Position numbers and translations under genes: made by a program. Below the pieces are notes generated by a model that saw only the letters and a list, made by a program, of their open reading frames with translations, was not told the origin of the DNA and ran no database searches. From the NCBI GenBank assembly GCA_002435715.1, contig DISD01000078.1, positions 1 to 19,486 on the forward strand: DNA of 19,486 bases, given 5' to 3'. This DNA comes from Rhodospirillaceae bacterium UBA6219. Its GTDB lineage: Bacteria; Pseudomonadota; Alphaproteobacteria; Rhodospirillales; Magnetospirillaceae. Numbering within the stretch: position 1 is the first letter of the stretch; each line of letters opens with the position of its first letter. Shown here piece after piece: positions 6,812-14,467 of the stretch.

Positions 6812-8131
6812 TTGTTCGTCCAACGACGCGCACATCTTGGTGCCGCCGCCATTGTCATGGCGTGCCTGACCGCGGGAGCCGCAAACGGCGCCCCGGCGCG
6901 CGGACGTGTCGAATTGGGGGCTGCCGCAGACAAGGCGCAGGTCACCATCGGCTGCCTTTATCCCATGACCGGCCGGGCCGCCATCTATGGCCGCGACAGT
7001 GTCGCCGGCATTCGGTTGGCCCTGTCCGACCTGGCCGCCGAGGGCGGTTATCCGCGCATCAGGGTGATCGTCGACGACGACCGTTCCAAGGCGTCCTTCG
7101 CCGTGCGTCTGGCCGAGGATTACATCGCCCAGGACAAGGCCAAGTTCCTGTGCGGCATGGTCAGTTCCGGCGTCGCGCAAGCGGTCAGCAAGGTGGCGAT
7201 GAAGCACCGGGTGGTGATGATCGGCACCGACCACGCGTCGTCGCGGCTGACCATCGAAGGCCTGCATCCCTATTACTTCCGGGTTTCCAACGATTCCTAT
7301 ACCTCCATGGCCGCCGGCGCCCGCTATCTGGCGCAAATCCAGGCCAAGACCAAGTGGAAGCGCGTCGCGTTCATCGGCCCTGATTATGATTACGGTCATG
7401 TGTCGTGGTCGGATTTCCGCTCATCGCTGGACAGCCTGGGCGTCAGCTACGAGGCGGTCGGCACCTTCTGGCCCAAGCTCTATGAACCCGATTATTCCAC
7501 CTATATCCAGGCGCTGCAGAAAAGCGAGCCCGACATCGTGGTCACCGCCTTGTGGGGCGGCGATTTCGTCGCCTTCCTGAACCAGGCGCGGACCACCGAT
7601 TTCTTCGAAAACATCCGGCTGGCCAATTTCGACACCGGCGGCAATTACGAAGTGATGCTGGCCCTGGGCAACACGCCGCCGCCAAAAGGGCTGATCCTGT
7701 CGGCGCGCCATCACAACAACTGGCCAGACACCGAACAGAACCGCCGCTTCGTCAACGCTTTCCACGCCATGGAGGGACGCTATCCCACCTATGCGGCGGA
7801 AGGCGCCTATAGCGGCATCATGGCCGCCGCCAAGGCAGTGGTCAAAGCCGGTGGCACCAAGGACCCCGACGCCCTGGTCCGCGCCTTGGAAAACCTGGAA
7901 CTGAAACTGCCCGAAGACCCGGAAGGCTTCAGTTCCTTCATCGATCCCGACACCCACCAGATCGTCCAGGCCCAGGCCGTGGGCGAGGTCGTCCCCGACA
8001 CCTCGTTCCCGCCGGCCAAGGTGATGCTGGGCAAATGGACAGTGTTCCGGGCCGAGGATTTACGACCTCCGCCCGAATTGGTCCGCAGCCGACGCGCCAA
8101 AGCGGCGGAGGCGGTCGAGATGAGTGAGTAA
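6812..8131 (+). CDS. periplasmic binding protein of a branched-chain-type (HAAT) ABC transporter, copy 1
   Basis: A 439-residue Peripla_BP_6-type solute receptor. The N-terminus is a signal peptide (basic QRR, then the hydrophobic stretch LGAAAIVMACLTAGAA), with cleavage likely near residues 24-27. Mature fold landmarks include VTIGCLYPMTGRAAIYGRDSVAGIRLALSDL, FLCGMVSSGVAQAVSKVA and KRVAFIGPDYDYGH. I place the start at TTG 6812, preceded by GGGAGG at 6801-6806 with 5-base spacing. ATG codons further upstream lie before the predicted sigma-54 start point and cannot be used from that promoter. It is the first gene of the transport/catabolic operon. The family binds amino acids, amides, urea or aromatic and aliphatic acids, so the ligand is unknown. 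A lipobox-like VMAC exists but its -2 Met is atypical. Confidence 0.85.
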   Translation: MFVQRRAHLGAAAIVMACLTAGAANGAPARGRVELGAAADKAQVTIGCLYPMTGRAAIYGRDSVAGIRLALSDLAAEGGYPRIRVIVDDDRSKASFAVRLAEDYIAQDKAKFLCGMVSSGVAQAVSKVAMKHRVVMIGTDHASSRLTIEGLHPYYFRVSNDSYTSMAAGARYLAQIQAKTKWKRVAFIGPDYDYGHVSWSDFRSSLDSLGVSYEAVGTFWPKLYEPDYSTYIQALQKSEPDIVVTALWGGDFVAFLNQARTTDFFENIRLANFDTGGNYEVMLALGNTPPPKGLILSARHHNNWPDTEQNRRFVNAFHAMEGRYPTYAAEGAYSGIMAAAKAVVKAGGTKDPDALVRALENLELKLPEDPEGFSSFIDPDTHQIVQAQAVGEVVPDTSFPPAKVMLGKWTVFRAEDLRPPPELVRSRRAKAAEAVEMSE

Positions 8132-8151
8132 AACCAAAACAGGAGGAACCT

Positions 8152-9459
8152 TTGAAAAATATCGTCCAAAAAACCCTGGCGGTGATGGCCGCGGCCGGCA
8201 CACTGGCCGCCATGCCGGTCCACGCCGCCGAAAACGGCAAGTTCCGCGTCGGTGTCGTCACCTTCCTGTCGGGTGCCGCCGCCGGTCCTTTCGGCGTTCC
8301 GTCCATCAACGGCGCCAAGGTGTTGGTCGACGCCCTGAACCAGGGCAAGGTTCCCGCCCCTTATAACGTCAAGGGCATCAACGGCCTGGAAATCGAAACC
8401 GTCGTCATCGACGAAAACGGCGGCGCCACCAAGCAGGTGGAAGAGTTCCGCAACCTGGCCGAACGCCACAAGGTCGACGCCGTGGTCGGCTACATCTCGT
8501 CGGGCGACTGCCTGGCCATCTCGCCGGTCGCCGAAGAACTGGGCGTGCCCACCGTGTTCTTCGATTGCGGCACGTCCCGCCTGTTCGAAGAAAACAAGAC
8601 CCCGCGCTACGTCTTCCGCACCGGTCTGGACGCCGCCATCGACAACATCGCCGCCGCCCGCTATCTGGTGGATTCGGGCCGCAAGGTCGAAGCCATCGCC
8701 GGCATCCAGCAGAACTATGCCTGGGGCCAGGATTCCTGGGGTGACTTCACCGCCGCCATCAAGCAGTTGAAGCCCGGCGTCAAGGTCACCACCGAGCAGT
8801 TCCCCAAGATCTTCCAGGGCCAGTACGGCGCTGAAATCTCGGCTCTGGCGCTCAGCAACCCCGACGTCATCCATTCCTCGTTCTGGGGCGGCGACATGGA
8901 AGCCCTGGTACTGCAGGGCAACGCCCGCGGTCTGTTCGACAAGCGCAGCGCCATCCTGACCTGCGGCGAATCGGCGTTGGACCGCTTCAAGGGTCAGGCC
9001 TCCAACGGTCTGATCGTCGGCGGTCGTGGCCCGTTCGGCGCCTTCGCCCCCAAGAACACCCTGTCCGATTGGTTCCACGCCGCGTATATGGCCAAGAACG
9101 AAATCGAGCCCACCTATCCGGCTTACAAGATGGTCCAAGCCATCCTGGGTCTGAAGGCCGCCGCTGAAAAGGCCGCCGCCGGCAAGGCCGGAACCGTACC
9201 CGGCAAGGATGCCCTGGTCGGCGCCTTTTCCAACCTGACCTTCGAATCGGTCTCGGGCAGTGTCAACATGTCCCGCGCCAAGGGGCACCAGGCCCTGCAG
9301 GGCATCGCCTATGGCGAATACCACTACGATGCCAAGACCAAGAAGGCCTCGTTGAAGAACATCAAGGCCTATGCCGGCGAATGCGTCACCCCCCCCGACG
9401 GCACCACCGCCGGCGAGTGGATCAAGGCGGGCTTCCCCGGCGCCAAGTGCGGCGGCTGA
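8152..9459 (+). CDS. periplasmic binding protein of a branched-chain-type ABC transporter, copy 2
   Basis: A 435-residue Peripla_BP_6-type receptor with a clear Sec signal peptide (KNIVQKTLAVMAAAGTLAAMPVHA, cleavage near A25/A26). Mature landmarks are FRVGVVTFLSGAAAGPFGVPSINGAKVLVDALN, VDAVVGYISSGDCLAISPVAEELGVPTVFFDCGTSRLF and NYAWGQDSWGDF. The start is TTG 8152 with AGGAGGA at 8141-8147, four bases before it; no ATG is available near the signal peptide start. It lies 20 bases after the first receptor gene and differs strongly from it, so the pair is probably not a recent duplication. A 10-bp hairpin follows the stop, a common arrangement that keeps receptor mRNA more abundant than permease mRNA. 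Both receptors presumably serve the single permease/ATPase set downstream. Confidence 0.87.
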   Translation: MKNIVQKTLAVMAAAGTLAAMPVHAAENGKFRVGVVTFLSGAAAGPFGVPSINGAKVLVDALNQGKVPAPYNVKGINGLEIETVVIDENGGATKQVEEFRNLAERHKVDAVVGYISSGDCLAISPVAEELGVPTVFFDCGTSRLFEENKTPRYVFRTGLDAAIDNIAAARYLVDSGRKVEAIAGIQQNYAWGQDSWGDFTAAIKQLKPGVKVTTEQFPKIFQGQYGAEISALALSNPDVIHSSFWGGDMEALVLQGNARGLFDKRSAILTCGESALDRFKGQASNGLIVGGRGPFGAFAPKNTLSDWFHAAYMAKNEIEPTYPAYKMVQAILGLKAAAEKAAAGKAGTVPGKDALVGAFSNLTFESVSGSVNMSRAKGHQALQGIAYGEYHYDAKTKKASLKNIKAYAGECVTPPDGTTAGEWIKAGFPGAKCGG

Positions 9460-9475
9460 TTTCGCCCTGATTGAA

Positions 9476-9501
9476 GGAACCGGCCGGCTGCGGCCGGTTC
9501 C
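9476..9501 (+). promoter_or_regulatory. intercistronic hairpin between receptor and permease genes
   Basis: GGAACCGGCC (9476-9485), a 6-base loop GGCTGC, then GGCCGGTTCC (9492-9501): a perfect, very GC-rich 10-bp stem in the 96-base gap. It is followed by a C-run instead of a T-run, so it is more likely an mRNA-stabilising or attenuating element than a full terminator. The gap contains no other signal I can support. Confidence 0.65.
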
Positions 9502-9555
9502 CCCCTTCCGTGAACACCGTCCGAAACCGGTCTGCCAAGACGCGGAGCGAGAGTC

Positions 9556-10455
9556 ATGACCACATTCTACGCCATTTTCATCGACGGGATGATCTACGCA
9601 TCCTGGCTTTTCCTCGTCGCCGCCGGCTTGACCGTGATCTATGGGGTGATGCGCATCCTCAACATGGCCCATGGCAGCTTCTATGCCATCGGCGCCTATT
9701 GCGCCGCGTCGATGGTCGGCTGGTATTTCAGCGATTTCGACGGCAACCCCTATCTCAGTTACCTGTTGTTGATCGGCTGCGCCCTGGTGGCCGGGCTGGT
9801 GGTCGGCGTGGTCATCGAGCAAGGGCTGCTGCGCTTCATGTACAAGCGCAACGAATTACTGATGATCATCATCACCTACGCCTTGCTGCTGATCCTGGAA
9901 GACACCACCAAGCTGGCCTTCGGCGTCGATCCCTATTTCACCTATCAGCCCTATGCGCTGTTGGGCCGTTCCGATATCGGCGGCCTGGCCTTTGCCAATT
10001 ACGACCTGCTGCTGGTGGCGGTGTCGGCGATCATCGGCCTGGGCTGCTGGCTGGTGCTGAACCGCACCCATGTGGGCAAGGTGCTGCGCGCCGTCATCCA
10101 TGACCGCGAAATCGCCGTCGCCATGGGGGTGAACGTGCGGTTGATGTTCGCCGGCACCTTCATCGTCGGCACCACGTTGGGCGCCTTGGCCGGGGCGCTG
10201 ACCGCCCCCTCCATCTCGGTGTCGCCCGGGATCGGCGTCGAAGTCATCGTCTTGGCCTTCGCCGTGGTGGTGGTCGGCGGCTTAGGCAGCATCGAAGGCG
10301 CCATCGTCGGCGCCCTGCTGGTGGGCATGACCCGCTCGCTGGCCGTCCACCTGGCCCCGCAAATCGAATTGTTCGTGATTTACGGCGTGATGTCGCTGGT
10401 GCTTGCGGTGCGCCCGCAGGGCCTGTTCGGACGCACCCTGGCAAGGAAAATCTAA
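9556..10455 (+). CDS. branched-chain-type ABC transporter permease, LivH-like
   Basis: A 299-residue integral membrane protein with about eight hydrophobic helices. It carries the LivH-family N-terminal segment (ASWLFLVAAGLTVIYGVMRILNMAHGSFYAIGAY) and the cytoplasmic coupling segment around residues 175-195 (LRAVIHDREIAVAMGVNVRLMFAGTFIVGTTLGALAGAL) that docks on the ATPase. The C-terminal VVVVGGLGSIEGAIVGALLVGMTRS is also family-typical. The start is ATG 9556 with GAGCGAGAG upstream. Its TAA shares its last A with the next ATG (TAATG), so it is coupled to the LivM-type gene. With that protein it forms the heterodimeric membrane channel. Confidence 0.92.
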   Translation: MTTFYAIFIDGMIYASWLFLVAAGLTVIYGVMRILNMAHGSFYAIGAYCAASMVGWYFSDFDGNPYLSYLLLIGCALVAGLVVGVVIEQGLLRFMYKRNELLMIIITYALLLILEDTTKLAFGVDPYFTYQPYALLGRSDIGGLAFANYDLLLVAVSAIIGLGCWLVLNRTHVGKVLRAVIHDREIAVAMGVNVRLMFAGTFIVGTTLGALAGALTAPSISVSPGIGVEVIVLAFAVVVVGGLGSIEGAIVGALLVGMTRSLAVHLAPQIELFVIYGVMSLVLAVRPQGLFGRTLARKI

Positions 10456-11399
10456 TGATCCACATCGATCGCAGCATGGTGGGGCTGGCGGCCGCCACCT
10501 TGATCCTGGCGGCGGCGGGCGGCTTCGTGCCCGACTGGCTGGCCTTCATCCTGACCCTTGCCTTGGCCAAGGCACTGGTGGTGCAAGGCGTCGTCCTGCA
10601 GATGCGGGCCGGGCTGGTGTCCTTTGGCCAGGGCCTGTTCTTCTGCGTCGGCGGTTACGCCGTCGGCATGGGCGGACATTTCTTCGGCATCAACGACGCG
10701 CCTGTGCTGCTGCTGGCCGGCGCCTTGGCCGCCGTCGCCCTGGCGGCGGTGCTGGGCCTGCTGATGACCCGTTACCGCGACATCTTCTTCGCCATGCTGT
10801 CCCTGGCGCTGTCGATGATCTTGTTCGGCGTGCTGGTGAAAAGCTCGGAACTGGGGTCCACCGACGGCTTCAACGTCCATCCCGCCACCTTCTTCGGCCT
10901 GTCGTTCAAGACCGAAGCCTACAAGACGGCGCTTTACCTGCTGACCGTGCTGCTGGCCGGCGGCGGCGCCCTGGTCCTGCATCTGGTGCACCATTCCGGC
11001 CTGGGCCGCATGTGGGAAGCCATCCGCGAGAACGAGATCCGCGTCGAATATCTGGGCCTGTCGCCGCGCTGGCTGCTTTACGCCAACTACCTGTTGGCGG
11101 CGGCTTTCGCCGCCCTGGGCGGCGGCCTGACGGCGCTTGCCACCGGCCATATCGACCCGGAAATGTCGTTTTGGACCACCTCGGGCGAATTCGTCTTCAT
11201 CGCGCTGTTGGGCGGCACCTCGCATGTGGCGGCGCCCATGGTGGCGGCCGTTCTGTTCGCCTTTGTCCGCACCTACGCCATCGAGTTCACCCCCCACACC
11301 TGGCAGATGATCCTGGGCTTCGTACTGTTGGGCATCATCGTCTTCCTGCCCAAGGGCCTGTGGAGCCTGGTGCGTTCCGAAAAGAGGGCCAAGGCATGA
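10455..11399 (+). CDS. branched-chain-type ABC transporter permease, LivM-like
   Basis: A 314-residue polytopic permease of LivM type. Landmarks are LAKALVVQGVVLQMRAGLVSFGQGLFFCVGGYAVG near residues 36-70, the coupling segment LGRMWEAIRENEIRVEYLGLSPRWLLYANYLLAAAFAALGGGL at about 182-224, and FIALLGGTSHVAAPMVAAVLFAFVRTY near the C-terminus. It lacks the long extra N-terminal segment of the E. coli LivM but matches the many shorter homologues. One-base overlap with the LivH-type gene and a 4-base ATGA overlap with the following ATPase gene indicate strict co-translation. Confidence 0.92.
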   Translation: MIHIDRSMVGLAAATLILAAAGGFVPDWLAFILTLALAKALVVQGVVLQMRAGLVSFGQGLFFCVGGYAVGMGGHFFGINDAPVLLLAGALAAVALAAVLGLLMTRYRDIFFAMLSLALSMILFGVLVKSSELGSTDGFNVHPATFFGLSFKTEAYKTALYLLTVLLAGGGALVLHLVHHSGLGRMWEAIRENEIRVEYLGLSPRWLLYANYLLAAAFAALGGGLTALATGHIDPEMSFWTTSGEFVFIALLGGTSHVAAPMVAAVLFAFVRTYAIEFTPHTWQMILGFVLLGIIVFLPKGLWSLVRSEKRAKA

Positions 11400-12175
11400 G
11401 CACCCCCATCTTGCAAACCAAGTCGCTGTGCCGGTCCTTCGGCGCGGTGACCGCCGCCCGCGACCTGGACGTGACCATCAACCCTGGTGAAATCGTCGGT
11501 GTCATCGGTTCCAACGGTGCCGGCAAGACCACCTTCATCAACATGGTCACCGGCTATCTGCCGCCCAGTTCGGGCCAGATCCTGTTCGAGGGACGCTCGA
11601 TCCTGGGTAAACCGCCGCGCGCCATCATCCGTATGGGCATGGCCCGGTCGTTCCAGGTGGCGCAGCTGTTCCCGGAACTGACCGTCCTGGAAAACATGCT
11701 GATCGCCCTGGTCGCCGCCGAAGGCCCGCGGCCGTCGTTCTTCCTGCCCATGGCCAGCGCCAAGCGGATGCGTCAGGCCAAGGAATTGCTGGCCGAATTC
11801 GGTGTCGAACGCTTCGGCGATTCGGTGGTCAGCGCCGTGCCCCAAGGGGCGCGCAAGCTGATCGACATCGCCATGGCGCTGATCAGCACGCCGCGCATGC
11901 TGCTGCTGGACGAACCCACATCCGGCGTGTCGGTGGAAGAAAAGTTCGGCCTGATGGACACCGTCATGCGCGCTGTCCGCCATCACGGCGTCACCGTGCT
12001 GTTCGTCGAACACGACATGGAAATCGTCGAACGTTATGTCAGCCGCGTGCTGGCTTTCTATAGCGGCGAAATCATCAGCGACGGCACCCCCGCCCAGGTC
12101 TTCGCCGACGAAAAGGTCCGCGAACTGGTCATCGGCCATGGTCACGGCACCGAAAAGAAAAGGAACATGGCATGA
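11396..12175 (+). CDS. branched-chain-type ABC transporter ATPase, LivG-like
   Basis: A 259-residue nucleotide-binding subunit. Walker A is GSNGAGKT (residues 38-45), the Q-loop region is RSFQVAQLFPELTVLENML, Walker B is MLLLDEP (168-174) and the switch histidine is H206 in VEHD. The C-terminal LivG extension (ISDGTPAQVFADEKVRELVIG) is present. The ABC signature is unusual: VPQGA (148-152) stands where LSYGQ or LSGGQ is expected, keeping only the second glycine. The paired LivF-type protein has a normal signature but no switch histidine, so the dimer should have one canonical and one degenerate ATP site. The gene starts within the LivM-type stop and ends over the LivF-type start, both as ATGA. 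Confidence 0.92.
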   Translation: MSTPILQTKSLCRSFGAVTAARDLDVTINPGEIVGVIGSNGAGKTTFINMVTGYLPPSSGQILFEGRSILGKPPRAIIRMGMARSFQVAQLFPELTVLENMLIALVAAEGPRPSFFLPMASAKRMRQAKELLAEFGVERFGDSVVSAVPQGARKLIDIAMALISTPRMLLLDEPTSGVSVEEKFGLMDTVMRAVRHHGVTVLFVEHDMEIVERYVSRVLAFYSGEIISDGTPAQVFADEKVRELVIGHGHGTEKKRNMA

Positions 12176-12825
12176 CCCTGGCCATCACCAAGTTGAACGT
12201 CTTCATCGAAGACATTCCCATCCTGCGCGACGTCGACATGGCGGTCCCCGAAGGCGCCATGGTCGGTCTGATCGGTCGCAACGGCGCCGGCAAGACCACC
12301 TTGATGCGGTCGATCATGGGATTGCTGCCGACCAAGGGCGGCACCATCCACATCCACGGCAACGACGTCACCGAGGTGCCCGGCCACAAACGGGCGGCCA
12401 TGGGCGTCAGCTATCTGCCCGAAGACCGGCGTCTGATCCCCCAGCTGACGGTCGAGGAAAACATCCTGATGCCGGCCTGGGCCAACCGCATCGACGGCTT
12501 CATGGACCGACTGGAATGGATTTACGGCCTGATGCCGGAAGTCCGCGACTTCCGCGAGCGGCGCGCCCTGCAATTGTCGGGCGGTCAGCAAAAGCTGGTG
12601 GCCCTGGCCCGTGCCCTGATGCCCGGCAACCGCCTGCTGCTGCTGGACGAACCCTTCGAAGGCGTCGCCCCGGTGCTGTCGCGCCGGCTGACCGAAGTCA
12701 TCGGCAAATTGCGGGCCGAGGGCCTGTCCGTGGTGCTGTCGGAATCCGACGACACCCATTCCTCTGATCTGGTCGACCGCGCCTATCGCATTGAACGCGG
12801 CGTCGTCACCACCGAAGCCGCCTGA
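12172..12825 (+). CDS. branched-chain-type ABC transporter ATPase, LivF-like
   Basis: A 217-residue nucleotide-binding subunit, about 15-20 residues shorter than typical LivF proteins, the difference being at the C-terminus. Walker A is GRNGAGKTT, the LivF-typical segment is SYLPEDRRLIPQLTVEENILMPAW, the signature is canonical LSGGQQKLVALARAL and Walker B is LLLLDEPFEGVAP. After Walker B, where most ABC ATPases have a switch histidine and E. coli LivF has VEQN, this protein has LSESDDTHSSD, so the switch position is serine. Last gene of the transporter set; the dehydrogenase gene follows after 16 bases, showing that transport and catabolic genes share a transcript. Confidence 0.9.
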   Translation: MTLAITKLNVFIEDIPILRDVDMAVPEGAMVGLIGRNGAGKTTLMRSIMGLLPTKGGTIHIHGNDVTEVPGHKRAAMGVSYLPEDRRLIPQLTVEENILMPAWANRIDGFMDRLEWIYGLMPEVRDFRERRALQLSGGQQKLVALARALMPGNRLLLLDEPFEGVAPVLSRRLTEVIGKLRAEGLSVVLSESDDTHSSDLVDRAYRIERGVVTTEAA

Positions 12826-12841
12826 GAAGGAAAAGTACACC

Positions 12842-13999
12842 ATGACCGACTTCGTCTTCGAAACCACGCCGCGTATCGTCTGCGAGACCAATGCCGCCGC
12901 CAAGCATCTGGGCCTCATCTCGTCCGAACTGGGGATGAAGAAGGCCCTGGTGGTGACCGATCGCGGTCTGGTGGCGGCGGGTGTCATCACCCCCGCCCTG
13001 GACAGCCTGAAGGCTGCCGGGGTGGAACCGGTGCTGTTCTCCGACGTCCTGGCCGACCCGCCGGAACAATCGGTGGAAGCGGCGGTAGACGCCGCCAAGG
13101 CCGCCGGTATCGACGGTGTCATCGGCTTGGGTGGCGGCTCGTCCATGGACACCGCCAAGCTGGTGGCCCTACTGGCCGGCAATCCGCAATCGCTGCCCGC
13201 CATTTACGGCATCGGCCTGGCCAAGGGTCCGCGCCTGCCGCTGATCCAGGTGCCGACCACCGCCGGCACCGGTTCGGAAGTCACCCCCATCGCCATCGTC
13301 ACCACGCCGACCCATGAAAAGAAAGGCGTGGTCTCGCCGCTTTTGTACCCCGACGTGGCGCTGTTGGACGGCACCTTGACCATCGGCCTGCCGGCCAAGG
13401 TCACCGCCATGACCGGCATCGACGCCATGGTCCACGCCATCGAAGCCTTCACCACCCGCCACAAGAAGAACCCGCTGTCCGACGGCTTGGCGCTGAAGGC
13501 CTTGGAACTGCTTTACGTCAACATCCGCAAGGTGATCGCCGACGGCACCAACGTGGCGGCACGCAATGCCATGCTGCAGGGATCGCTGCTGGCCGGCATG
13601 GCCTTTGCCAACGCCCCGGTCGCCGCCGTCCATGCCCTGGCCTATCCGCTGGGCGGGCATTTCCATGTGCCGCACGGCCATTCCAACGCCTTGGTCCTGG
13701 TCCCGGTGCTGCGCTTCAACGCCCAGGCCGCCGAAAGCCAATATGCCCAGCTGGCCCAGGTGCTGATGCCGGAACGTCGCTTTGCCAACGACGCCGAAGC
13801 GACTGCCGCTTTCATCGATTCCATGGACGCGCTGGTGGCCGAGATGCCGTTCGAACAACGCCTGCGTGACGTGGGTGTGAGCGAAGGCGATCTGGCGATG
13901 ATGGCCAAGGACACCATGGCCATCCAGCGTCTGCTGGTGAACAACCCGCGCGACGTCACCGAACCCGACGTCGCCGCCATGTATGCCTCGGTGTTCTAA
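12842..13999 (+). CDS. iron-containing (group III) alcohol dehydrogenase, copy 1
   Basis: A 385-residue NAD(P)-dependent alcohol dehydrogenase of the Fe-ADH family. The nucleotide-binding motif is GLGGGSSMDTAK (about residues 95-106), followed by PLIQVPTTAGTGSEVT (133-148). The four metal ligands fall at D194, H198, H264 and H278 (GIDAMVHAIE and VHALAYPLGGHFHVPHGH), matching FucO ligand spacing. The start is ATG 12842 with AGAAGGAAA upstream; a frame extension to 12791 overlaps livF and is unlikely. Such enzymes interconvert primary alcohols or omega-hydroxy acids and aldehydes. With the semialdehyde dehydrogenase two genes downstream it suggests oxidation of a hydroxy acid or diol to a carboxylic acid. 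Substrate, metal and cofactor preference are not visible. Confidence 0.9.
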   Translation: MTDFVFETTPRIVCETNAAAKHLGLISSELGMKKALVVTDRGLVAAGVITPALDSLKAAGVEPVLFSDVLADPPEQSVEAAVDAAKAAGIDGVIGLGGGSSMDTAKLVALLAGNPQSLPAIYGIGLAKGPRLPLIQVPTTAGTGSEVTPIAIVTTPTHEKKGVVSPLLYPDVALLDGTLTIGLPAKVTAMTGIDAMVHAIEAFTTRHKKNPLSDGLALKALELLYVNIRKVIADGTNVAARNAMLQGSLLAGMAFANAPVAAVHALAYPLGGHFHVPHGHSNALVLVPVLRFNAQAAESQYAQLAQVLMPERRFANDAEATAAFIDSMDALVAEMPFEQRLRDVGVSEGDLAMMAKDTMAIQRLLVNNPRDVTEPDVAAMYASVF

Positions 14000-14012
14000 G
14001 GAGAGCCGCGCC

Positions 14013-14444
14013 ATGCCGTCCAAGGACGAAACCCGCGCCGATTACCGGCATTTCCTGGCCATTCCCACCCGCTGGATGGATAACGACGTCTATGGCCACG
14101 TCAACAACGTCGAATATTACAGTTACTTCGACACGGTGGTGAACCAGTGGCTGATCGAAAAAGGCCTGCTGGATTACCTGAACAGCAAGGTCATCGGTCT
14201 GGTGATCGAGACCTCGTGTTCGTATTTCGCCCCCATCGCCTTTCCCGACGTGGTCCATGCCGGCCTGCGCGTCGCCAAGTTGGGCAATTCCTCGGTCCGT
14301 TACGAAGTCGGACTGTTCCGCAATGACGAAGACACGGTGTCGGCTGCCGGTCACTTCATCCACGTCTATGTGGAACGCCCCGACAACCGTCCGGTCCGCG
14401 TCCCCGATCCCATGCGCGACGCCTTCGCCGCCCTGATGGTCTAA
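14013..14444 (+). CDS. acyl-CoA thioesterase of the 4-hydroxybenzoyl-CoA thioesterase (hotdog) type
   Basis: A 143-residue single-domain hotdog thioesterase. It has the family active-site signature RWMDNDVYGHVNNVEYYSYFD, in which D25 corresponds to the catalytic Asp17 of Pseudomonas 4-hydroxybenzoyl-CoA thioesterase and YGHVNN forms the N-terminal cap of the long helix. It starts at ATG 14013 with AAGGAGAG just upstream, 13 bases after the dehydrogenase stop. It hydrolyses an acyl-CoA to the free acid and CoA. Its place between alcohol and aldehyde dehydrogenase genes suggests release of a pathway acid or CoA recycling, but the substrate cannot be read from sequence. Confidence 0.85.
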   Translation: MPSKDETRADYRHFLAIPTRWMDNDVYGHVNNVEYYSYFDTVVNQWLIEKGLLDYLNSKVIGLVIETSCSYFAPIAFPDVVHAGLRVAKLGNSSVRYEVGLFRNDEDTVSAAGHFIHVYVERPDNRPVRVPDPMRDAFAALMV

Positions 14445-14467
14445 TCCCGAATTCAAGGAACACGAAT

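Noticed and set aside
4518..6833. Long minus-strand open frame (about 770 codons) opposite the kinase and response regulator
   Set aside because: It is antisense to two proteins with intact motifs, its translation is low-complexity (Gln, His, Gly and Arg rich) and it arises from high-GC third positions.
7807..9822. Long minus-strand open frame (about 670 codons) opposite the two receptor genes
   Set aside because: Antisense shadow of the second receptor gene; composition is Gly, Asp and Gln rich with no recognisable motif.
10403..11395. Upstream extension of the LivG-type frame
   Set aside because: It overlaps the LivM-type gene with an arginine-rich nonsense translation; the ATPase N-terminus begins at ATG 11396 in an ATGA overlap.
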